Assembly: GCF_007558725.1 (NCBI RefSeq)
Contig: NZ_VLPL01000003.1
Location: 124,001-188,000 of the forward strand
DNA from: Fluviicola chungangensis
GTDB taxonomy: Bacteria > Bacteroidota > Bacteroidia > Flavobacteriales_D > Crocinitomicaceae
Direction of reading: 5' to 3'
DNA length: 64,000 nucleotides
Shown here: in pieces, positions 1 to 6,876 of the stretch
Numbering within the stretch: the stretch's first letter is position 1
How the letters are laid out: each line of letters starts with the position of its first letter
Position numbers and translations under genes: made by a program
The notes under the pieces: generated by a model
Told to the model about the DNA's origin: nothing
The model's input: only the letters and a program-made list of their open reading frames with translations
Databases searched by the model: none

Positions 1-587
1 TTTGTTGTGCCGGTTCGCGCTTGTTCGTACAGGAATCTGTAGCTGAAGAAGTGATCCAAAAACTGAAAGATCGCTTGGATACCTTGTATGTGGGTGATCC
101 CTTGGATAAGAATACGGACATCGGTGCAATTAATTCGAGAGAACAATTGGACACCATTCGCAAGTATATTAAAATCGGGAAAGACGAAGGTGCAAGCATG
201 TATGAAAGTTCCTGCGAAATTCCGAAAACAGGATATTTCGTGCGTCCAACCTTATTTACGGATGTTGCTCAATCGAGCAGAATTGCACAGGAGGAAATTT
301 TCGGACCGGTGCTTACCATTCAAACTTTCCGGACGATTGATGAAGTCATTCAGAAAGCAAATAATTCACCGTATGGTTTAGCAGCAGGAGTTTGGACAGA
401 TAAAGGCTCGCGTATTTTTAATATGACGTCAAAACTGCGTGCCGGAGTAATCTGGGCAAATACCTATAATAAATTCGATCCGACTTCCCCGTTTGGAGGC
501 TACAAAGAAAGCGGATTCGGACGGGAAGGAGGCTTGCAGGGATTGGGAGCTTATCTCAGAATGGAGAATGGAGAATTGCAAAATTGA
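1..587 (+). CDS. Aldehyde dehydrogenase, C-terminal part (5' end outside window)
   Basis: Partial gene entering from the left edge. The first readable residues are CCAGSRLFVQ, the family motif around the catalytic cysteine (usually CCCAGSR), so the nucleophile codon is probably at bases 3-5. Further along are QEEIFGPVL, holding the conserved Glu and Phe of the NAD site, and the C-terminal SPFGGYKESGFGREGG block. The enzyme oxidises an aldehyde to its acid with NAD(P)+; the substrate cannot be read. The last residues (about MENGELQN) and the stop codon are encoded by the left arm of the repeat that bounds the next gene, so the native C-terminus has been replaced. It forms a pair with the catalytically incomplete ALDH at 1086, a layout resembling the two ALDH domains of ALDH16. 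The family call is secure; the ALDH16 link is inference. Confidence 0.93.
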   Translation, partial: CCAGSRLFVQESVAEEVIQKLKDRLDTLYVGDPLDKNTDIGAINSREQLDTIRKYIKIGKDEGASMYESSCEIPKTGYFVRPTLFTDVAQSSRIAQEEIFGPVLTIQTFRTIDEVIQKANNSPYGLAAGVWTDKGSRIFNMTSKLRAGVIWANTYNKFDPTSPFGGYKESGFGREGGLQGLGAYLRMENGELQN

Positions 588-593
588 AAAGAC
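560..593 (+). repeat. Left inverted arm of the S23-type cassette
   Basis: Contains aattgaaaaga at 582-592, the exact reverse complement of tcttttcaatt at 1049-1059, plus tandem ggagaat modules (atggagaatggagaattg). It runs through the end of the upstream ALDH reading frame and supplies its stop codon. Similar motifs occur singly near 5211 and 56732. Confidence 0.6.
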
Positions 594-670
594 GAGAAAT
601 TTTGTTTTAGGATTAAAAAGTTGGTTTTCAAGGATGTTTTTATCTAAATTAAATAAGAAAGAGAAAACAA

Positions 671-1045
671 ATGAGCTTAAAGCCAATAGATATTCGAGAA
701 AGAACTTTTCAATTTGCACTTCAAACTTTTAGGATTTGTGAGCAAATAAATGAAGTAGAAAAACAATTTATTATAACAAAACAACTTGCTAAATCTGCTT
801 CTTCGGTCGGAGCTAATGTTCGGGAAGCAAGAAATGCAGAAAGCAAAAACGACTTTATTCATAAGTTATCAATTGCGCTTAAAGAATGCGATGAGTCAAT
901 TTACTGGATGGAGTTATTGATAGAATTAAGTAAGTCAAAAAAGGAAGAACTAATAGAATTGAGGAAGGAGTCAGATCAAGTAATGAGAATTTTAAGCGCT
1001 ATTATTATAAAGTCGAAGGCAAATTCCACATGGATTAAACGATAA
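671..1045 (+). CDS. Four-helix bundle protein (S23 / IVP family)
   Basis: A 124-residue all-helical protein. The signature SVGANVREARNAESKNDF near residues 43-60 and the following KLSIALKECDESIYWMELL helix are typical of the four-helix bundle family first seen as open reading frames in intervening sequences of 23S rRNA genes; the accessory protein Avd of diversity-generating retroelements has the same fold. These proteins are basic and thought to bind nucleic acid; no enzymatic function is established. The gene is visibly richer in A+T than both flanking ALDH genes and is bracketed by inverted copies of a tcttttcaatt motif, which suggests a transferred cassette. No reverse transcriptase, template repeat or rRNA gene is visible nearby. 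Family assignment is strong; function is unknown. Confidence 0.88.
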   Translation: MSLKPIDIRERTFQFALQTFRICEQINEVEKQFIITKQLAKSASSVGANVREARNAESKNDFIHKLSIALKECDESIYWMELLIELSKSKKEELIELRKESDQVMRILSAIIIKSKANSTWIKR

Positions 1046-1046
1046 T

Positions 1047-1085
1047 CCTCTTTTCAATTCTCCATTTTAAATTTTCAATTAAAAG
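1047..1085 (+). repeat. Right inverted arm of the S23-type cassette
   Basis: Holds tcttttcaatt (1049-1059), then ctccatttt and attttcaattaa modules, ending directly before the ATG of the next ALDH gene at 1086. It is inverted relative to the arm at 560-593. Confidence 0.6.
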
Positions 1086-1964
1086 ATGCGTTTGGAAATA
1101 CTAAAAACATACAAAATCTTCATCGGCGGAGCATTCCCGCGCACGGAATCCGGAAGGTATTATACACCGCTTGATAAGAAAGGACAGCCATTGGCAAATA
1201 TGTGCCTGTCGTCCAGGAAAGATTTTAGAAACGCGGTGGTTGCTGCCCGAAAAGCATTCGGATCCTGGTCTGAGAAAACAGCTTTTAACCGCGGACAAAT
1301 CTTGTATCGTATTGCGGAAATGCTGGAAGGGCGCAAAGCCCAATTCGTAGAAGAATTAGTGAAGCAAGGGAGCACAGATGCAAAAGCGAAGCAGGAAGTA
1401 GAGCTGGCAATCGACCGCTGCGTGTATTATGCGGGTTGGTGTGATAAGTACCAGCAGGTATTCTCTTCGGTGAATCCGGTTGCGAGCAGCCATTTCAATT
1501 TCTCGGCTTTGGAACCAATGGGAGTTGTTGGAATTATCGCCCCGCAAGCAAACGGACTGATCGGTTTGGTTTCAACTATTTTACCGGTTATTGCCGGTGG
1601 AAATGCGTGCGTTGTTTTAGCTTCGGAGAATTTACCCTTGTGTGCGATTACCTTTGCTGAAGTATTGGCAACTTCTGATTTGACAGGTGGAGTGGTGAAC
1701 ATCCTGACTGGAACCGAGAAAGAATTGGTAGAGCAATTCCACAGTCACATGGATGTGAATGCTGTGGTTTATGCCGGTGGAAATAGAGAATATGGGTTGG
1801 CGATTGAATCCGGTGCGGATTGCAACGTGAAACGGGTATTTATCTATGAAAATGATTTCACCAAAGAAACAGACGAAAATCCGTATTACATCACCGATCT
1901 GCAGGAACTGAAAACAACCTGGCACCCGATTGAAAATGTGGGTGGGGCGACGAGTAGTTACTAG
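1086..1964 (+). CDS. ALDH-like protein lacking the catalytic domain
   Basis: A 292-residue protein matching the N-terminal and NAD-binding portion of aldehyde dehydrogenases: FIGGAFPRTESGRYY near the start, RAEML-type helix, then EPMGVVGIIAPQANGLIG around residues 143-160, which corresponds to the conserved proline-rich NAD loop. It stops before the region that would carry the catalytic cysteine, so it is probably not an oxidising enzyme itself. Normal ALDHs are about 480-500 residues. In ALDH16 proteins a second ALDH domain without a nucleophile follows the active one, and this adjacent gene may be its separate equivalent, acting as a structural partner of the upstream ALDH. The start lies right at the border of the inserted repeat, so the original start may have been altered. 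Fold call firm, role inferred. Confidence 0.82.
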   Translation: MRLEILKTYKIFIGGAFPRTESGRYYTPLDKKGQPLANMCLSSRKDFRNAVVAARKAFGSWSEKTAFNRGQILYRIAEMLEGRKAQFVEELVKQGSTDAKAKQEVELAIDRCVYYAGWCDKYQQVFSSVNPVASSHFNFSALEPMGVVGIIAPQANGLIGLVSTILPVIAGGNACVVLASENLPLCAITFAEVLATSDLTGGVVNILTGTEKELVEQFHSHMDVNAVVYAGGNREYGLAIESGADCNVKRVFIYENDFTKETDENPYYITDLQELKTTWHPIENVGGATSSY

Positions 1965-2039
1965 GTAAGTAATTTTGAAACTTGCAAAATTTACATACTT
2001 CCTTGTTCTGATTTTTTTCAGGTAATTACACGTTTTCTT

Positions 2040-2348
2040 ATGGTAATGGATTTTACATTTCCCGGAGAAAGAGATACAGAAGATCGGTTCTTGCTTTCGT
2101 CGTTGTTGTCTTTTAGTGCGCTTGGATTATTGCTGACCTCTTGGATTTCTAAAAATTCAAAAGTAATTCGCGTTTTAGAGAATAGTTCCTTATGGGTTGG
2201 GGCTTTCTTCTTCCGGGCATTTTTTCTGGCAGATACAGATGGATTTACACCTATTTGGGCACAATTACTATTTGTGATTTCCTTCGGGCTTTTCCTCTAT
2301 TTTAAATTAATGCTATACTTCAGCAGAGATAAGGAGAACCAGAAATGA
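2040..2348 (+). CDS. Small integral membrane protein, unknown
   Basis: A 102-residue protein with an acidic N-terminus (MVMDFTFPGERDTEDR) followed by three hydrophobic stretches at about residues 18-36, 50-66 and 74-92, and a charged tail (SRDKENQK). I do not recognise a family. An alternative ATG lies two codons downstream. The stop codon overlaps the start of the methyltransferase gene (ATGA), so the two are probably translated together. That the overlap is maintained supports this being a real gene. Confidence 0.6.
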   Translation: MVMDFTFPGERDTEDRFLLSSLLSFSALGLLLTSWISKNSKVIRVLENSSLWVGAFFFRAFFLADTDGFTPIWAQLLFVISFGLFLYFKLMLYFSRDKENQK

Positions 2349-3067
2349 AAGACAACTTCTCAAATAACTCTGCTGCGTACGCGCAATTTCGGCCAACTTA
2401 TCCGGATGGGGTTTTTGCTTTTTTGCACACGGTCCTGCCTGGAAAACAATGTGCCTGGGATTGCGCAACCGGAACCGGACAAGTCGCAGAAAAACTGGTG
2501 AAACTCTTTGATCACATAGAAGCCACTGATTTAAGCGAAAATCAATTAAAAAATGCGGTTTCTCACCCGAAAATCCGGTACTCCCAACAAGTTGCAGAAC
2601 AAACAGATTTTTCGGATCAGCATTTTGATTGCATCACAGTGGGCCAGGCAGTTCATTGGTTCGACTTTGAGAAATTCTATGCGGAAGCAAAGCGCGTTCT
2701 GAAACCAAATGGTTTGATCGTTGTTTTGGGTTATGGTAACATTCAAATTGACAATCCCGGCGTCCAAAAAGCAGTAACCAAATTGTATGCGGAAATCCTG
2801 GGAGATTATTGGGATCCGGAACGCCGTTATATCGATGAAGCCTATCAAACAATTCCTTTCCCTTTTGAAGAGATTCTGCATCCGGAGTTTGCGATCGAAC
2901 ATACCTGGAAACGTGACCAACTATTGGGATATTTGAGTACCTGGTCGGCGGTGAAACACTTCAAGGAAAAACACAAAATGAACCCGATTGATTTGATCCT
3001 CCCGGAATTCCCGGAATTCGAACAGGTTAAAGTTACTTTCCCGGTTTTACTAAGAATAGGGAAGTAG
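2345..3067 (+). CDS. Class I SAM-dependent methyltransferase
   Basis: A 240-residue soluble enzyme of the UbiE/COQ5-like group. Motif I, WDCATGTGQ at residues 38-46, binds S-adenosylmethionine; the acidic residue D62 in EATDLSENQ would contact the ribose. FDCITVGQAVHWFD (94-107) and RVLKPNGLIVVLGYGN (about 117-132) are the later family motifs. The AVHWF form with an N-terminal SAAYAQFRPTYP is typical of the Crg1/TMT1-like small-molecule methyltransferases such as trans-aconitate methyltransferase, but the substrate cannot be read. It overlaps the preceding membrane protein by four bases. Confidence 0.88.
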   Translation: MKDNFSNNSAAYAQFRPTYPDGVFAFLHTVLPGKQCAWDCATGTGQVAEKLVKLFDHIEATDLSENQLKNAVSHPKIRYSQQVAEQTDFSDQHFDCITVGQAVHWFDFEKFYAEAKRVLKPNGLIVVLGYGNIQIDNPGVQKAVTKLYAEILGDYWDPERRYIDEAYQTIPFPFEEILHPEFAIEHTWKRDQLLGYLSTWSAVKHFKEKHKMNPIDLILPEFPEFEQVKVTFPVLLRIGK

Positions 3068-3272
3068 AACAGATTTAGATCGTTTTTTGAACTTCAGGAA
3101 TGTTAGGTATTTATCATTTCGAATTCTGTTTTTTCATTTTGAAAAATATTCACATTTTTTTTCATTTTGAATAAACTACCGTAATCCCTTGTTATTCTTC
3201 ATTTTCAGTCGATTTTATCATTCATGGCACATCCATTGCCTTGACTTAAGCGAACCAAAAAAATAACAAGTT

Positions 3273-3854
3273 ATGGAAAAGATGAATTTCAAGAACCTGT
3301 TTATGATCGGGATGATGGTAGCAGGGTTGGTAGCGACAACGCCTTCTTTTGCCGCACATGAAGAAGGTTCAATCAAAGGAAACCGATTCCTGAATCGGAA
3401 GGAGTACAAAGAGATGAAAGCCTCTATGTCACGAATAGAAAGGGATCAGCAACGAATTGCTTTTTACAAAGCTGAATTCAAGAAAAACAAAGAGGCAGGT
3501 TTGGCAATTGAGTCACATATGAGTAAAAAAGAGCTCCGAAAAGCGAAAGCTGACTTGAAACGGGACAAAAAGTACTTACGTATTGACAAGTGTGATTTAC
3601 AAGCCGATCAGTATACTGCGATTCACCAGGCGAATTTAGAACGGAAAGCGGCTAAGAAAGAATTGTATGCAGCTAAGAAAGAATTGCGTAAGGATACACG
3701 CCAGGGAAATGTAGCTGACTTGAGAGAAGATGCAGCGCTGGTAGAGACCTTAACATTGAAAAAAGAACTAAAAGCCAAACAAGCCGAGGCATTGAAAGAT
3801 GATGTATATGCATTCTTCATTTACCTCGATGACGAGATTGATGAGGTTGTTTAA
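3273..3854 (+). CDS. Secreted Lys/Glu-rich coiled-coil protein, unknown
   Basis: A 193-residue protein with a signal peptide (hydrophobic MIGMMVAGLVATTPSFAA, cleavage probably after SFAA). The mature part is almost entirely charged helix with repeated KKELRKAK, AAKKELYAAKKELRKD segments, predicted as a long coiled coil, and ends in an acidic tail (LDDEIDEVV). No catalytic motif or family is recognised; it is likely periplasmic. The gene stands alone and is followed by a strong terminator. The 200 bases upstream are AT-rich and include two copies of tttttcattttgaa (about 3131 and 3159). Confidence 0.7.
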   Translation: MEKMNFKNLFMIGMMVAGLVATTPSFAAHEEGSIKGNRFLNRKEYKEMKASMSRIERDQQRIAFYKAEFKKNKEAGLAIESHMSKKELRKAKADLKRDKKYLRIDKCDLQADQYTAIHQANLERKAAKKELYAAKKELRKDTRQGNVADLREDAALVETLTLKKELKAKQAEALKDDVYAFFIYLDDEIDEVV

Positions 3855-3880
3855 TTCGTAGCAGATTAAACACATAAATC

Positions 3881-3911
3881 GGGGCTGTAAAGATAGGGAC
3901 AGCCCCTTTTT
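3881..3911 (+). terminator. Rho-independent terminator
   Basis: Eight-base GC-rich stem ggggctgt (3881-3888) and acagcccc (3899-3906) with a ten-base loop and a run of five T. It ends the 3273 gene. Confidence 0.88.
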
Positions 3912-4051
3912 CATTTTCCTCACCCCAGATTCATTCTGACCTAAGTTAATTTAAATGAAATTGGTAATGAATTAATCGAAAAACCTCCTTTATCAAATAT
4001 TCCAGTTTTCTGCAGAAAATGGTAAAAGAATAAAGATGGTTAACGTGATTC

Positions 4052-4615
4052 TCATTTTATGCGCTTAAACGTAAAGGGTTCAACGTGAATGATATCGCTT
4101 TTATAGTAACTGTCGATTTTGCTGTCATCAATCGTTACGACATAAGATTCGGTGATCTCACCGGTTTCTTCATCTGCGTTTTGTGAAGTGCTTACCTGTG
4201 AAAAAAATGGTTTTAACTGATCAGCAGTAACCCCTTCTTTCGCGTTCATAGAATGCAATTCCAGGTCCTTTCCTTTTTTGATCACTTTGAAAACATTCAA
4301 TACCGGGGCTTTGCCCATGCATAGATAATATTGTTTCCCCAATTTAGTAACGGAAATGGAATCATTGATTTTCATGTGTGAATCGCCCTCACCGCTATTC
4401 ATGATCAGTTCATCAGATTTGATCACAACAGTCGTTTTCATATCAGCTCCTTCCATCATTCCCTGGAAACTTTCTGGGTAGATCAATTCGTATTTTCCAA
4501 TCATCGATTTTGGAAAAGCGGCTTCCGGTTTTCCCGGTGCATTGGTGGAAGTAATAATGGTGCAGGAATTCAAAAAGATCAACAGGCCTGAGATGATATA
4601 TAATGCAATTTTCAT
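4052..4615 (-). CDS. Putative lipoprotein, unknown
   Basis: A 187-residue protein with an N-terminal hydrophobic segment ending in the lipobox-like LNSC (Cys at residue 18), so it should be lipid-anchored in the periplasm. The rest looks like a beta-rich lipocalin-like fold: KYELIYPESFQG, TVVIKSDELIMNSG and a C-terminal EPFTFKRIK strand. I do not recognise a named family. It is transcribed towards the 3273 gene (convergent), and away from gcvH by about 120 bases. Confidence 0.7.
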   Translation of the reverse strand: MKIALYIISGLLIFLNSCTIITSTNAPGKPEAAFPKSMIGKYELIYPESFQGMMEGADMKTTVVIKSDELIMNSGEGDSHMKINDSISVTKLGKQYYLCMGKAPVLNVFKVIKKGKDLELHSMNAKEGVTADQLKPFFSQVSTSQNADEETGEITESYVVTIDDSKIDSYYKSDIIHVEPFTFKRIK

Positions 4616-4687
4616 CAGATAATATTTTTGTGAAGTTACTATTTAAATTTAGTGGTCATAAGAAAAGTCAAAAATGATGTCTGAAAA

Positions 4688-4721
4688 CAGGCAGGGGCAG
4701 AAAATTTTCTGCCCCTGCCTG
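4688..4721 (-). terminator. 34-bp perfect palindrome, probable gcvH terminator
   Basis: Arms caggcaggggcagaaaa and its exact complement meet with no spacer. On the minus strand the stem is followed by tttt, fitting termination of gcvH. The stem is unusually long and GC-rich for a terminator. Confidence 0.7.
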
Positions 4722-4738
4722 ATATAATTGCATGTTTA

Positions 4739-5116
4739 TTAACCAACCAAAGCCTGGTATCCTGCTGCATCCAACAGACCGTCAATTTCTCCAGGATTAG
4801 ACATTTTTACTTTGATCATCCATCCGTCACCGTATGGATTTTTGTTTACTGCTTCCGGATTAGATTCCAAACCTGAATTGAACTCAATGATTTCTCCAGA
4901 AACCGGCATGAACAAATCAGAAACCGTTTTAACTGCTTCAACAGAACCGAAAACTTCTTCCTGGTCCATTGTTTCACCTACTGTTTCAATTTCAACGTAT
5001 ACGATATCGCCTAATTCACCCTGAGCGAAATCAGTAATACCGATTGTTGCAACATCACCTTCAACACTTACCCACTCGTGGTCTTTTGTGTATTTTAAAT
5101 TTGCTGGAATATTCAT
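4739..5116 (-). CDS. gcvH: Glycine cleavage system H protein
   Basis: A 125-residue lipoyl carrier protein that shuttles the aminomethyl group between the P and T proteins of the glycine cleavage complex in the cytoplasm. It starts [20 protein letters not shown] and has the lipoylation motif [14 protein letters not shown] with the lipoyl lysine at residue 63. Length and both motifs match the family fully. An upstream in-frame ATG at 5152 would add 12 residues with no family match and lies across the -7 promoter box, so 5116 is chosen. The gcvT and gcvP genes are not in the window, so in this genome gcvH is not in a gcvTHP operon. LipB, which begins lipoate attachment, is encoded at 55971-56669. 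Confidence 0.97.
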   Translation of the reverse strand: MNIPANLKYTKDHEWVSVEGDVATIGITDFAQGELGDIVYVEIETVGETMDQEEVFGSVEAVKTVSDLFMPVSGEIIEFNSGLESNPEAVNKNPYGDGWMIKVKMSNPGEIDGLLDAAGYQALVG

Positions 5117-5149
5117 CTTATTATTCGTTTTATAAGTCTTTTCTCGGTG

Positions 5150-5157
5150 CAAATGTA
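5150..5157 (-). promoter_or_regulatory. gcvH -7 promoter box
   Basis: TACATTTG on the minus strand matches the Bacteroidota -7 consensus TAnnTTTG, 34 bases ahead of the ATG. A TTC (not TTG) is at the expected 19-base spacing upstream. Confidence 0.55.
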
Positions 5158-5168
5158 ATTTTTTTTGG

Positions 5169-5196
5169 GTAGTAGCGAAAGATTTTTCGCCACTAC
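5169..5196. repeat. Hairpin between gcvH and prfB
   Basis: gtagt-a-gcgaaa (5169-5180) pairs with tttcgc-c-actac (5185-5196) with one mismatch and a four-base loop. It lies in the divergent promoter region just before a solo tcttttcaatt repeat. Confidence 0.55.
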
Positions 5197-5210
5197 AATT
5201 TCACACACCT

Positions 5211-5245
5211 TCTTTTCAATTGTCCATTTTCCATTTTCAATTAAC
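5211..5245 (+). repeat. Solo tcttttcaatt-type repeat overlapping the prfB promoter
   Basis: tcttttcaattgtccatttt followed by ccattttcaattaac; same modules as the arm at 1047-1085. It is placed so that a TTG inside it sits 19 bases from the prfB -7 box. Confidence 0.6.
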
Positions 5246-5249
5246 TTTG
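5220..5249 (+). promoter_or_regulatory. prfB promoter
   Basis: TTG at 5220-5222, 19-base spacer, TAACTTTG at 5242-5249: full match to the Bacteroidota -33/-7 consensus. Only four bases separate the -7 box from the prfB ATG at 5254, so the transcript would be leaderless or nearly so. Confidence 0.7.
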
Positions 5250-5253
5250 TGTT

Positions 5254-6336
5254 ATGGTAAACAGTGACCAACTCAAAGAAATTAATCAGCGTATTGATGC
5301 AATTGCAAGCTATCTGAAGATTCCGGAAAAGCAAATGCAATTGCGTGAAAGTGAATTGAAAACACAGGATCCGGGTTTTTGGGATGATCCGAAAAAGGCG
5401 GAAGCGCAAATGAAAGAAATCCGCGGACTGAAATTCTGGATTGAATCCTATACGCGTTTGAAATCGCAGGCGGAAGACCTGGAAGTTTTGATGGATTTTG
5501 TAAAAGAAGGAGCCGCAGAAGAATCCGAATGTGATGTGGCATATGAATCCTTGCTCGTTACCATTGAAGAAGTGGAATTGAAAAACATGCTTTCGGGAGA
5601 GGAAGATGCGTTGAGTGCAGTATTGCAAATAACAGCAGGTGCCGGGGGAACCGAGGCATGCGACTGGGCCGGAATGCTGATGCGCATGTATATTATGTGG
5701 GCTGAAAAAAGTGGTTACAAGGTAAAAGAACTCAACTTCCAGGAAGGCGATGTTGCCGGGATCAAAACAGTAACGCTGGAAATCGAAGGGGAATTTGCTT
5801 TCGGTTACCTGAAAGGTGAAAATGGAATTCATCGCTTGGTACGTGTCAGTCCTTACAATTCCCAGGGAAAACGGATGACCTCATTTGCTTCCGTATACGT
5901 TTATCCATCTGTGGATGATACCATCGAAATTTACGTGAATCCGGCAGATATTACCTTTGAAACCTTCCGTTCAGGCGGTGCGGGCGGACAGAACGTTAAC
6001 AAGGTAGAAACTGCGGTCCGTTTGCGACACGCCCCTTCCGGAATCATCATTGAAAACTCCGAATCGCGGTCTCAATTAGCCAATAAGGAAAAAGCCATGC
6101 AATTGTTGCGTTCCCAATTATATGAAATTGAGTTGCGCAAACGTGCCGAATCACGCGAGCAAATTGAAGCAGGAAAGAAAAAGATCGAATGGGGTTCCCA
6201 GATCAGAAGTTATGTTTTGGATGACAGACGCGTCAAGGACCATCGAACGGATTACACGGTAAACGACCCGGATAAGGTACTGGATGGCGATTTATTGCCT
6301 TTCCTGAAGTCTTATCTGATGATGTACGGAAACTAA
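5254..6336 (+). CDS. prfB: Peptide chain release factor 2
   Basis: A 360-residue class I release factor that reads UGA and UAA stop codons and triggers peptide release. The GGQ motif is at residues 244-246 within [12 protein letters not shown]. The stop-recognition tripeptide, usually SPF in RF2, is SPY here (199-201, in [15 protein letters not shown]); I believe this variant is common in Bacteroidota. The gene is one continuous frame: at the point where many bacteria carry the autoregulatory CUU-UGA frameshift (after Tyr20-Leu21) this gene reads tat ctg aag, so there is no in-frame UGA and the frameshift control is absent. Its 3' end is followed within two bases by an agactcaagac-type inverted repeat. 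Confidence 0.97.
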   Translation: MVNSDQLKEINQRIDAIASYLKIPEKQMQLRESELKTQDPGFWDDPKKAEAQMKEIRGLKFWIESYTRLKSQAEDLEVLMDFVKEGAAEESECDVAYESLLVTIEEVELKNMLSGEEDALSAVLQITAGAGGTEACDWAGMLMRMYIMWAEKSGYKVKELNFQEGDVAGIKTVTLEIEGEFAFGYLKGENGIHRLVRVSPYNSQGKRMTSFASVYVYPSVDDTIEIYVNPADITFETFRSGGAGGQNVNKVETAVRLRHAPSGIIIENSESRSQLANKEKAMQLLRSQLYEIELRKRAESREQIEAGKKKIEWGSQIRSYVLDDRRVKDHRTDYTVNDPDKVLDGDLLPFLKSYLMMYGN

Positions 6337-6337
6337 T

Positions 6338-6427
6338 AAAGACTATAAGACTCAAGATGCAAGACAAAAGACTTGAATTCGTTGTAAGTCTGAATTTGTC
6401 TTGAGTCTTTTGTCTAAAGTCTTATGT
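6338..6427. repeat. agactcaagac-type inverted repeat, copy 1
   Basis: The left arm (aaagactataagactcaag, then acaaaagacttgaattc) is the near reverse complement of the right arm (gaatttgtcttgagtctttt, then gtctaaagtcttatgtcttt). It begins two bases after the prfB stop and its right end contains the first possible ATG of the next gene. A related structure lies at 52575-52720. Confidence 0.7.
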
Positions 6428-6435
6428 CTTTGAAA

Positions 6436-6789
6436 ATGAAAACAATTATATATCACAATAACCGGTGCTCTAAAAGCAGGGAAGGACTTTGTATCCTGGA
6501 AGATTTGGGTGCGGATGTAGAAATCAGGGATTATCTGCTGGTTCCTCCAACCTATGAAGAATTGGATGGATTACTAAAATTATTGAAGGCAAAACCACTG
6601 GATATCATTCGTCAAAAGGAGGAAATTTTCATAGAAAAATACGCAGGGAAGACCCGTACTCGAAAACAATGGATCCAGGCTATGATGAAATATCCCATTC
6701 TGATCGAACGACCGATTGTAGTGCGCGGTGACCAGGCAATAGTAGGCAGGCCTCCGATTCTTATCAAAGAATTACTGGATAAAAAATAA
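6436..6789 (+). CDS. ArsC/Spx family glutaredoxin-like protein
   Basis: A 117-residue thioredoxin-fold protein of the ArsC/YffB group. The single N-terminal cysteine sits in YHNNRCSKSRE (Cys11), matching the arsenate reductase motif CxxSR; the downstream RPIVVRGDQAIVGRPP matches the conserved arginine loop. Members either reduce arsenate with glutathione or glutaredoxin or act as redox regulators; there is no ars operon here, so arsenate reduction is not shown. An ATG at 6424 would add four residues but falls inside the inverted repeat, so 6436 (MKTIIYHNN) is preferred. Confidence 0.88.
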   Translation: MKTIIYHNNRCSKSREGLCILEDLGADVEIRDYLLVPPTYEELDGLLKLLKAKPLDIIRQKEEIFIEKYAGKTRTRKQWIQAMMKYPILIERPIVVRGDQAIVGRPPILIKELLDKK

Positions 6790-6857
6790 AACCGCTTGGA
6801 AGCAAAGAACGCAAAGAAGAATTTGTTTTCTGTCTTAGCGTCCTTTGCGTTTGGAAT
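6790..6857. repeat. ccgcaaag/ctttgcg repeat, copy 1
   Basis: aacgcaaag (about 6809-6817) and its complement ctttgcgtt (about 6843-6851) in inverted order between convergent genes. A second, better-paired copy is at 30276-30345. Confidence 0.45.
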
Positions 6858-6876
6858 ATATTTAGAGAGTAAGTAC

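Noticed and set aside
493-732. 79-codon frame spanning the end of the ALDH and the start of the S23 gene
   Set aside because: It crosses the repeat arm and overlaps two well-supported frames; no family features.
671-1045. Diversity-generating retroelement because of the Avd-like fold
   Set aside because: No reverse transcriptase, template repeat or variable repeat is visible nearby.
5300-5330. Programmed frameshift in prfB
   Set aside because: The frame is continuous through the usual site with no UGA.
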